Assembly: GCA_002104895.1 (NCBI GenBank)
Contig: MCFG01000076.1
Span: 127,501 to 191,500, forward strand
Length of the DNA stretch: 64,000 nt
Direction: 5' to 3'
From: Anaeromyces robustus
Lineage: Eukaryota > Neocallimastigomycota > Neocallimastigomycetes > Neocallimastigales > Neocallimastigaceae
The notes under the pieces were generated by a model. It saw nothing but the letters and a program-made list of their open reading frames with translations. It ran no database searches and was not told the origin of the DNA. The first letter of the stretch is position 1, and each line of letters opens with the position of its first letter. The translations under genes and the position numbers were made by a program. Shown piece after piece: positions 34,096 to 47,309 of the stretch.

Positions 34096-34350
34096 TCATT
34101 TTTTTAATTCTAATAAATCGTCTTTTATTAAAGAAATATATTTATTATAATCATAATAAACTTCTTCTACTGATGTTACACATTTTTTCTCTTTAATTTT
34201 TAAAAATTCATCAGTGTATGCGTAACCAAGATAAACAATTTCATCATCAATACTATAATATGGTTTTATATATCCATAGCTTACATCTATTTTTTTGCTA
34301 CAGTCATTATTATTTATTGAAATACATGTATTTGTTGTAGTTGTATTATA
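34096..34350 (-). pseudogene. Orphan coding-like fragment (84 codons, no start)
   Basis: An open minus-strand frame ends at a TGA at 34096-34098 and is bounded upstream by TGA at 34351-34353. It encodes a Thr-run followed by a mixed sequence with three Cys (NTCISINNNDCSKK, then YLGYAYTDEF and KKCVTSVEEVYY). Composition is protein-like and unlike the neighbouring low-complexity DNA, but there is no ATG and no obvious splice acceptor. It is either a terminal exon whose partner I cannot find or a gene relic. The family is not recognised. Confidence 0.35.
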
Positions 34351-34550
34351 TCAATTGAGGAGAATCAGAAAAGATATATTTACAATAAGAAATTGCAACA
34401 GACCACAATAGCCAAAACATGTGACTCTGGTGAATTTTTGATAAAAAGTTAAAATTTTATTATTTATATATATGTATAAAAAAATTTTTTTTTTTTTTAT
34501 AAATTTTAATTTTTAAAAAAAATTTTTTTTTTCTCTTTTTTAATGTTCCA

Positions 34551-34551
34551 C

Positions 34552-34599
<48 letters not shown>

Positions 34600-34603
34600 T
34601 AAT
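34551..34603. repeat. AAT trinucleotide microsatellite
   Basis: About 16 copies of AAT/ATA in non-coding DNA, with further T runs and A runs on both sides up to 34950. Confidence 0.9.
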
Positions 34604-34993
34604 AAAGAAAAAAGAAATAGAATATTCCTTTTTTTTTTATTTATTTATTTATTTTTCCATTTTTTTTTTATTTTTTTATTTTTTTAAATTCATTATTTTT
34701 TATATCACTTTTTCTTTCATTATATATTATATTATATTATACTATATATAATATTCTAATTGTAAGTACAAATATAATTATAATTATAACTATATATTAA
34801 AAATTAAAATTATTATATAATAATGAAAAAAAAAAAAAAAAAAAAAAATTGAACACAAATACAATAAAATTATTAATTTTAAGATTATAATTCATTTGTA
34901 AAATTTCATAAATATCTAAGAAAAAAAAAAAAAAAAAAAAAAAAAAAAGCCCAATTTTTTAGATTATTATTATTATATTTATAATATATTTTA

Positions 34994-37108
34994 CTATATA
35001 TGTTTTTTATAATCCATTTTTGCTCCATGTTCAATTAAATATTCCACTAAATCATCATTATTACTTTCATATGCATAAAATAATGATGTTTCATGATTTC
35101 TATTTTCTTTATTTATATTAATATCTACACCATGTTCTATTAAATATTTTACTATATTTTCGTTTCCAATTCTACACGCACTAAATAATGATGTTTCACC
35201 ATCTCCATTTTCTTTATTTATGTCTGCCCCTTTTTCAATTAAATATTTTACAATATTTTCATTTCCATTTATACATGCCTTAAATAATGGTGTTTCATCA
35301 TCTTCATTTTCTTTATTTATGTCTGCCCCTTTTTCAATTAAATATTTTACAATATTTTCATTTCCATTTATACATGCTTTAAATAACGCAGTTTCACCAT
35401 ACTTACTCTCTTTATTTATTTCTACTCCATATTCAATTAAAATTTTTACTATATTTTCTTTTCCAAGTTCACATGATTTAAACAATGGAGTTTCACCAAC
35501 TTTATTTTCTTTATCTATTTTTGCTCCATGTTTAATTAAATATTTCACTAAATTTTCATTTCCATTTATAAATGAATTAAATATTGGTGATTCACCATTC
35601 CTGTTTTCTTTATTTATATCTGCGCCATGTTCAATTAAATATTCTATTATTTTTTCATTTCCATTTCTACATGCATAAAATAATGATGTTTCACCATTTA
35701 CCATTTCTTTATTTATATCTACACCATGTTCAATTAAATATTCAACTATTTTTTCATTTCCATTTATACATGCATCAAATAATGGTGTTTCCCCATATAT
35801 TTTTTCTTTATTTATATCTGATCCTTGTTCAACTAAATATTTTACTACATTTACATTCCCATTTTTACATGCATAAAATAATGGTGTTTCACTATTCCTA
35901 TTTTCTTTATTAATATCGGCTCCATGTTCAACTAAATATTTTACTATATTATTATTTCCATTTCCACATGCGTAAAACAATGGTGTCTCACTACTCATAT
36001 TTTCTTTATTTATATCTGCTCCACATTTAATTAAATATTTCACTATATTTTCATTTCCATTTATACATGCGTAAATTAATGGTGTTTTAGTAAAGATATC
36101 TTCCTTATTTAAATATTTATTTATATTTGTTTTATATTCTATTAAATATTTTACTATATTTTCATTTCCACTTTTACACGCATAAAATAATGGTACTCTA
36201 CCATAACGATTTTCTTTATTTATATTTGAACCATGTTCAATTAAGTACCTTACTATATTTTCATTTCCATTTATAGTAGCAATAAATATCGGTGTTTCAT
36301 TATCCCCATCTTCTTTATTTACATCTGCTCCTTGTTCAATTAAAAATTTTACTATATTTTCATTACCATTTCTACATGCATAAAACAATGGCGAAAGGTC
36401 ATATGATTCTTCTTTATTTATAATGGCTCCTAATTCTATTAAATATTTAACTATTTTTTCATCTCCATCCATACAAGCATTAATTAATGGTGTTTCACCA
36501 TATATTGTTTCTTTATTTATATCTGCTCCAAGTTCAATTAAGTATTTTATTATATTTTTATTGCCATTTCTACATGCATAAAATAACGGTGTTTCACCAT
36601 CTCCATTTTCTTTATTTATATCTGCTCCATGTTTTATTAAATATTTTACCATTTCTTCGTTTCCATTTATACATTCATTAATTAAATATATATTACTATC
36701 ATCATAATCATAACATATAGTATGACTTACTTTGGTTGAAATTTTATATTTTTCAATTTGTTGTTTTAACTCTGTTAAAGATATTGGTATTTTATTTTTA
36801 TAATGAAAAAGTAAATTTTTAATAAACTCATTATTGTAAAATCTAAAATTTTGGAAAATTATATCTAATAATTCAATGTTATTATCTTTTACTAATCTTG
36901 TAATTAAAGACGATGTTACCTTCAAACAACTGGTATAATTTTCTATTATAAATAGTAATCTTTCGATGTTAAGTAAATCATTATCGTATATTTCTAAAAC
37001 AATATCTTTTTTATTTTTATTAATATTATTGTTATATAGAATTTCTATTTCTTTAATATTTTTATTGTTTATAGCTGTTATAAATGAATCAATTTGAAAT
37101 TCATCCAT
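34994..37108 (-). CDS. Ankyrin-repeat protein, 17 repeats (704 aa)
   Basis: A single exon. Residues 1-~135 form a non-repeat helical N-terminus (MDEFQIDSFITAINNK...). Then 17 consecutive 33-residue ankyrin repeats run almost to the C-terminus, consensus GETPLFYACxNGNENIVKYLIEHGADINKEN. Repeat 6 is lengthened by four residues and repeat 16 by two. Repeats 14 and 15 are nearly identical in DNA (35220-35400), showing recent internal duplication. There is no signal peptide, membrane segment or catalytic domain, so it is probably an intracellular binding scaffold; the partner is unknown. Its low-complexity Asn/Lys/Ile style and TTA-rich Leu codons match the local genome, unlike the ankyrin-toxin gene at 17690. 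Confidence 0.88.
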   Translation of the reverse strand: MDEFQIDSFITAINNKNIKEIEILYNNNINKNKKDIVLEIYDNDLLNIERLLFIIENYTSCLKVTSSLITRLVKDNNIELLDIIFQNFRFYNNEFIKNLLFHYKNKIPISLTELKQQIEKYKISTKVSHTICYDYDDSNIYLINECINGNEEMVKYLIKHGADINKENGDGETPLFYACRNGNKNIIKYLIELGADINKETIYGETPLINACMDGDEKIVKYLIELGAIINKEESYDLSPLFYACRNGNENIVKFLIEQGADVNKEDGDNETPIFIATINGNENIVRYLIEHGSNINKENRYGRVPLFYACKSGNENIVKYLIEYKTNINKYLNKEDIFTKTPLIYACINGNENIVKYLIKCGADINKENMSSETPLFYACGNGNNNIVKYLVEHGADINKENRNSETPLFYACKNGNVNVVKYLVEQGSDINKEKIYGETPLFDACINGNEKIVEYLIEHGVDINKEMVNGETSLFYACRNGNEKIIEYLIEHGADINKENRNGESPIFNSFINGNENLVKYLIKHGAKIDKENKVGETPLFKSCELGKENIVKILIEYGVEINKESKYGETALFKACINGNENIVKYLIEKGADINKENEDDETPLFKACINGNENIVKYLIEKGADINKENGDGETSLFSACRIGNENIVKYLIEHGVDININKENRNHETSLFYAYESNNDDLVEYLIEHGAKMDYKKHI

Positions 37109-37146
37109 TAAAATTCAATATACATAAAAGTTAACTTTAATTGAAA

Positions 37147-37362
<216 letters not shown>

Positions 37363-37685
37363 TATATATATTAATTTATTTATTTATTAATTTATTCAAA
37401 ATTATAAATAATCTACATAATCTAAATTATTAATCTATAAAAGGCCCATATTATATATTATGGGATAGACAATGAATAATTAATATATATATATATATAT
37501 ACATTATGTGAATTGAATGAAAAAAGAATTTTTTTCTTTTAGATAATAACCAAACTTTTTTATTTTTAAAAATATTATCATAATATAAAATTGATATTTA
37601 TTAATTTCTTTTTTATTACAAATTATTTTTAAAAATGAAAATTATATATTTTTACTTTGGGGCTTAACATTTTATAGCAAATGCA

Positions 37686-37737
37686 TTATTATCTTCTAAC
37701 TTAGCTAACTCACCAATGCTAAGTTAGAAGATAATAA
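37686..37737. repeat. 20-bp perfect inverted repeat with 12-nt loop
   Basis: Arms 37686-37705 and 37718-37737 are exact reverse complements (TTATTATCTTCTAACTTAGC) around the loop TAACTCACCAAT. It lies in a spacer between the ankyrin gene and a pseudogene, and no gene ends at it. A transcript would fold into a very stable hairpin. Confidence 0.9.
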
Positions 37738-38009
37738 AAGTAATGAATTTAAATCTTATTTTAAGTAAAAAAAAGAAAAAGAAAAAAAAAATATTAAATT
37801 TCTATATGGAAAATAGTAGTAATGGAAAAATTAAATTAAGTAAAAATTGTAAAATAGTAAAAGTATAAAACACTTTTAGTATTTTGTAATTTTTATTTAT
37901 ATAATGTTTATTAATATTTGATAAAATGTTAATAAATATTATCATATTAGAAATAAATTATTAAATATAATATAATTTTAATAATAATCTTAAAGAATGT
38001 TTAAAGAAT

Positions 38010-38390
38010 GTTTATATGAAAATAATTATTCTCTTTGTACATATTTTGTAAAAGATTATAAATTTAAAAATTGTAATAGTTCATGTTCATAATTCATCTG
38101 ATCTTCCTATATCTACTTATGACAAATGTAGAGAATATACTGTGGTTTAACTGAAAAACATTGTAGTACTGGATCCCATACTAAATCTGGTAATTGTTCT
38201 ACTTCCAATTCAACTACAACTACAACTACTACTAGGACAACTACTAAAGACAATAACTAAAAACAATAACTAAAAGTACTAAAAAATTACAACCAAGGCT
38301 TCTAAGATAACTAAAAAGACAACAAGTTAAACTTCTGTTAAAACAACTAAAAAAACCACAACTAAAGCTTCTACAAAAAAGTAAATATTG
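38010..38390 (+). pseudogene. Decayed chitin-binding (CBM18/hevein-like) protein with Thr-rich linker
   Basis: Plus-strand pieces read NCNSSC, then DLPISTYDKCREY, then YCGLTEKHCSTG and SGNC, followed by a Thr run and Thr/Lys-rich remnants. The order CGxTxxxC...GxC is the C-terminal half of a type 1 chitin-binding domain. The Thr linker is as in gut-fungal CBM18 proteins. The pieces are in different frames with several in-frame stops (for example TAA near 38090, 38148 and 38258), and there is no start. Clearly broken; homology is inferred from the Cys spacing. Confidence 0.55.
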
Positions 38391-39220
38391 TTATTAGTAA
38401 ATAATAATAATAATTATAAAAAATAAATAAATGTAAAGAAATATTAATTATATCACTTTGATATAATAAAAAGAGTAAAAATAAATAAATTTAAATTTTA
38501 ATTACTAAATGAAAAAAAATTTTTTTTTTTTTTATTATTACTTTATTTAAACTTTATACATAATAATATTTTTATATTGGTATAATATTATTTCATTATA
38601 AATATATTATTCATATCATTATCCACTATTATCCCTTAAAATATATTTTTATTAAAAACCAAATAATGATAATAAATAATAAGTAATCAAAATCGATAAT
38701 AAATACATAATTATCTAAATATTATAAATATATAAAAAAGAAAAGAAAAGCTTATTTTAATATATAAAAAGTTTATTTAAATATAAATAATCAATAAAAT
38801 TTTATCATAAATAAAATTTACAATTCTAACAAACTATTGTGATTTCTTTTTTTTTATCATTTGAATAATTTTAAAAATTTAATTTTTTATAATAATTACA
38901 TTAACAAATATCCAAATAAATATTTTAGTTCATTATTATAAATAACAATTTCCTTAATTACTGCTTTTTTTATTATATATTTAACTTAAACTAAAGAAAT
39001 AAGAAAAAAAATGAACTATTTTCTCATTAATAATAATGAATCATTTTTATATTAATAAATGAAAAAAATATATATATATATAAAATATATATGTATTAAT
39101 AAAAATAAATTAAAAAAATATATGATATAAAAAAATAAATGTATTATTATATTGTAAATACAAAACAATTTTTTTATTTAAATTTCTTATATTTATTTTT
39201 ATAAATGTTGTTATTTATTA

Positions 39221-39360
39221 TTTATAATTTTTTTATTTTATTTATAATTTTTTTATTTTATTTATAATTTTTTTATTTTATTTATAATTTTTTTATTTTA
39301 TTTATAATTTTTTTATTTTATTTATAATTTTTTTATTTTATTTATAATTTTTTTATTTTA
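39221..39360. repeat. Seven perfect copies of a 20-bp repeat
   Basis: TTTATAATTTTTTTATTTTA repeats exactly seven times. It ends ~40 bases beyond the stop codon of the DUF4832 gene, so it is probably in or near that gene's 3' UTR. Confidence 0.95.
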
Positions 39361-39398
39361 AAATTTTTTATTTTTTTTTATATCACTCCCTTTTATTT

Positions 39399-41858
<2,460 letters not shown>

Positions 41859-43778
41859 TGTATTACTATTTTATAGTATTTATTAATACTATTATTTTAT
41901 TTACTTTTGATATTTTATTTATTACTATTATTCTTTTAAATTTAATTTTTTAATATTTTACTTTTATCTATTTTATTCTTCTTTTATTTCTATTTTTTAA
42001 TAAAATAAAAAAAAAGGGAAAATAATACATATTTATATAAAATAAAAAAAAAAAATTCGTAAATAATTGAATATTTATATATTTATGATAAATTCAAAAA
42101 TTTTAAAATATTAAATCACATATAAATAATAAATAAACAATTATAGATATATTCATTAAAAAAAAAATAAAAATTTTTTCATGTTTTGGTTTCTTTAATT
42201 TTAAAAACTTATTTTATTTAATTATGTTGATTCTTTATTAATTAAAAAGTTAAATATATATAAATATCTCAATAAAATAACAGTATCATTAATATATTAA
42301 GTTTTTATAAATAAATAAATAAATAAAACTTTTAATATTTTTCACGTTTTCGTACATTCTTTTATACAAATATTTCGTGTAACATTTAGATATTTAAATC
42401 AGATTTAAAATATAAAAATTTAATTAATAGAAAAAAAAAAAACTTTTAAACTCTTTTATGTATATATAAAATCAGGATAAAAATAAAATTATTATTCTAT
42501 CAATTTATTTGTTATTAAAATATTTAAAAACTTTAACATAACGTAAAATAAATGAAAATTTTTATTATATTATCTAAATTGAGTTAAAAAAAGTTTGTTT
42601 TTTTTTTTTTTTCTTTTAATGTAAATAAATAATGAAAATAATAAAATTATAATTTTATTAATTTATTTACACTAAAAAAAAAAGTAATTCTATAATATAA
42701 AAGTTTTATATTTTAGATTGTTTGATATTTTTAAATTTTCATTCTTATGATAAATTTGATATGTTTTTATACATACTCTATAATAAATATTGAACGGTAG
42801 TTATAATGAACTTTAGAATTTTAGTTAAAATAAAATTTATTTTCTTCGCATTGCCGTTTTTTATAAAAATTTTAAAATTCTATTATACATCTTTAAAAAG
42901 CTAAATTTTTTAAAAATCTTGCTTTTTAAAAAATCCTTTAATATTTTTGTCAGTCACTTAAATTATAAAAATTAAAATTTTTTATTTACTCCATGATTTA
43001 CTTATTAATAAATTAAAATGAAATAAGATAAAGATTTAATTTTATCGATATTATTTTGTTATTTTTTTTATAATTATGAATATAATGTTAAAAAAATAAT
43101 AAATATTCTAATTTATTATTTTTATAGTTGTATTTCAAAAACTAATAGTAAAAAGTTTTATATAAATTATTTAATAATAGAAAAAATGACAGTACAAAAA
43201 GTTCCTTTTTATAATTAAAATAAATAAACTAAATAAAAATATTATAAATAAAATATAAATTTTTTTAATAAGTAATATTTTAATATAATTTTTTTACTTT
43301 TGTTTTTTAATTTTTATTTTTTTTAAAGATAATACAAAATAAAACTACTATTATTCTTTTATTTAATTATAAAAATATTTAGACTACAAAATAAAAGTAT
43401 CATAAAAAATCTTTCTATAATTATTATGAATAACTGTAATAGTATTAAAATAATAACTAAAATAAATGAATGATTTAGTTTTTGTTTTTAAATTTAAAAA
43501 TTAAAATAGAATTATTAATAAATTATATAATGAAAATAATGAATAATAACAATTATGAAAATAGTAATTATAATTTATATAAAACCTTTCATATAAATTG
43601 CTAATTTATTATTATTACTATTATTCATTATTTATTATTCTTCATTATTTATTATAAATATCTTCATTATAAAAATATTAATATTTATATATTATAGAAT
43701 AATAGAATATTCTATAATTTATCTATTTGTTTATTTATTTATTTGTTTATTTATTTATTTATTTATTTATTTATTTGT

Positions 43779-43858
<80 letters not shown>

Positions 43859-44699
43859 AAATACGTTTTTTTTTACTATTTTTATAAAATTTACAAAATT
43901 TTGAAATTAGCTACACTCTACCTGTAATTAGTAATTTTTATTTTAACTTAAATTCAATTATTGTTTTATTGTTTAATAATTCAAAAAATCCATCAAATAT
44001 TATTAATATTAATAGTATTTAATTATTAAATAATATAGAGAATAATATATTAATAAAGTGCAATACAAAATACCTAAGTTAAAAAAAGTTTTAAATTTTT
44101 TTCCTATTTTTTGAAAGAAAAAAAATTATATCAAAGGCAGTAATAAAAAAAAGTTGTTTTTTTATTTTTTTTTTAACTGCCTTTATATATATATATATTT
44201 TTTTTTATAAAAACTTTTCTTTTTATATTTTTCATTTTTTTAAAGTATTATAATAAATTTATAATAATCTAGAAGTTCGATATAAAACAATTTATTTATT
44301 TACACAAAAATAAATAATATTTATTAAAGTTTATAATGATAATTTGTCAAACATTAAAATTAAATCTCAAATCATATAAATATAAATTAATTTTTTATAT
44401 TTGCCTTTTTTCCTCTTTAAAAAAAAAAAAAAAACAATTCTTAAAAAAAAAAAAATAATAATAATAATAATATATAAGTAAATGCATAAAAAGTAATTTT
44501 AAAGAGTAATAATAATTAAAAAATATTAAAAATATTAACAATATCAATCAAATTTAGTTGATAAATAAAAAAAATAAAAATAAATTAATGAAAATGGTAC
44601 ATTCAACATTGAATTTAAAAAATAAATATATATAATATTTCAATAAACATATATCAATAATAATTAATATATCTTTTTTTTTGTTTTAAATATTAAAAG
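41859..44699. other. Long A+T-rich spacer
   Basis: 2.8 kb between two divergent genes. It contains a TTTA microsatellite (43729-43858) and many A/T runs. GC-richer spots near 42795 and 42850 (GAACGGTAG and CATTGCCGTT) are isolated. The right end (44580-44699) may hold a short first exon of the ABC transporter, for example the ATG at 44588, but I cannot establish it. No other gene is seen. Confidence 0.45.
43729..43858. repeat. TTTA/TTTG microsatellite
   Basis: About 32 copies of TTTA with a few TTTG variants at the left end. Confidence 0.95.
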
Positions 44700-47244
44700 G
44701 GTTTATATTACAATCAAATAAAAATTTTATTATGGAAAAATTATTTAACTATAAAAAATGATAAATTAATAATATATGCATATATTATTAGTTTTTTATT
44801 TTTAGTTGAATTTAACTGTAAGTCATTAATAAAATGAATTATAATTTTTACAATTAATTACATTAAAAATAGAATGAAATGAAAATAAAAATTATTGATT
44901 TTCTTTTTTAAAAAAATTTGAATTATTTAATTTTATTTTACTTTACTTTTATATAATTTATTATAAATTTTATTTCACAATTTTTATTAAATATTTATTT
45001 TTTTTTTTTATAATTATAAAAATTTTTATTAAATATTTATTTTTTTTTTTTATAATTATAAATTTTAAATATTTGATAATCCAAAATATATATATATCTA
45101 TTAATAATGTTTTAATATATATATATATTTTAATAATTGTAAATAGTAATTGCTTCTATTGGTTTAATTTATCTTGAAGATCCTTATGACTCAGGGATAT
45201 ATGAAAGATCTGAAATAACAGGTGTTAAAAAATTATTTCATAATTCTTTATCTATTTTTGAAGGAAATAATAACATATATTTAGGTTTTGTTTTTCCAAC
45301 TGATAATAAGGAAAACGAAAATTTAACTAAATTAATTTTACAAAATGAAATTTTTGAAAATGTAAATATTAAACCTGTTACTTTTGAAAATGAAAAATCA
45401 TTAAATGAATTTAAAGATAAAAATGTTAATAATTTTTTAGCAGGTTTAATATTTAAAGAAAATTTATCTGATTATAGTATTAATTTAAAGCATGAATTAG
45501 TTCCATATTCTCAATTAGAATCTATATTACTAACAACGCAATTAACAAGTAATAATACTGATGCAGATAAATATTTAAATTATTTTATACCTATTCAATC
45601 TGCCGTTGATCAAGCTATTATTCAACTAAAAACTACCAAATTACAAACACGAATATATCCAAGCTTTGGAAGTTTAAAATTAAAAAAAAAAATTAATAAT
45701 TACTCGGATTTAAGTGCATTAAATAATATACTTCTTGTGTATATTGGCTTTATGTTGATAGGTTTACCGGTATATATTGTTAGAGAAAAGGAATTAGGAA
45801 TAAAAAAAAATTTAATTGTAAACGGTGTATTTTTATCACCGTATTATATATCATGGCTTTTATCTTATTGTATTTCCTTATCACTACCATTTTTAATTAT
45901 ATTACTTATGGATATTATAATGCCTTTATATTCAGTAGTTGGTGCTATGAGTAAATTTATAATGTATTGCTTATATACCATAGGTATTACAGAAGTATTT
46001 ATGCTTATATCTATCTTTATAAAGAATTCAAGTACGACATATTCTATGATGACTTTAATTATTTTTATATTTTATTTCCTTTCAGATAAAATATATAAAT
46101 ATTTTGATAATATTACAATATTGGACTATTTTATCATTAATATGCCATCTTCTCGTTTATCGGATAGAATTGTTATAAATGAAAAAAATAAAATAAATAA
46201 TTTATCATCAATTTTTCACGATACTTATACTGTTAATTGTTTTATATGCTTAATAATCAATATTTTATTATGGATGATTTTAATTTTAATTTTTGATCCA
46301 TTATTGAATGAAGAAAGTAAAAATACTTCTCTTCTTTATAAAATATTTAAAAGAAGTAATGGTAAAAAGAAAAACAATATTTTGGAAACCAACAATATTT
46401 ATCATGAAGATATTGAAGAAATTAATACACAAGAAAAATGTTTAGCAGAAATTTCAAAATTAATAAAATCATTTGAAATATCAAAAAACAATAATGATAC
46501 AAATATACCAACAAATAAAATTATATCAAGAAAAAATAGATTCCTTGCTTTAAATAATGTTAGTTTTAAAGTTTATGAAAATGAAATTTTTGGTATTTTA
46601 GGTCATAATGGTGCTGGTAAAACTACTCTTTTAAATATAATGACTGGTTTAATTAAATCAGATTCTGGTGAGATATATTATGATAATGAAAATTTTTCTC
46701 AAAATACAAATAATATTCGTCGATCATTTGGTATTTGTGCTCAAGAATGTCCATTATTTTATTATTTAAAAGTAGAAGATAATATAAAAATATATGCTAA
46801 AATAAAACAATATAATGTTAATATTGATGAAATTTTAAATGAATTTGAATTACTTGATAAAAAAAATGAAATTGTTGAAACATTAAGTGGTGGACAAAAA
46901 AAGAAATTAAATATTGCTATTGCATTAATGGGAAATCCAAAATACGTTTTTCTTGATGAACCTACAACAGGTTTAGATCCTGTTTCTAGAAGAAAAGTAA
47001 GGGATATATTAAAAAGAAATAAAACTGGAAAAATTATCTTTATAACTACGCATTATATGGACGAAGCAGATATTTTGACTGATAGAAAACTTATTTTACA
47101 AGATGGTATAATTCGTTGTTTAGGTACAAGTATGTATTTGAAAAAACATTTTAATATTATGTATCATCTTCAAGTGGAAACAACAAATTATCAAAATGTA
47201 TTATTTATCATAAAAAATCATATTCCTGAAGTTATTGAATCAAC

Positions 47245-47309
<65 letters not shown>

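Noticed and set aside
35220-36681. Plus-strand frames antisense to the ankyrin gene
   Set aside because: Their periodicity mirrors the 99-base ankyrin repeat on the other strand; no start context or domain of their own.
44588-44596. First mini-exon of the ABC transporter (ATG AAA ATG, then GT)
   Set aside because: It would join in phase to 44700, but the donor GTACAT is weak and nine bases give no homology support, so it is not annotated.
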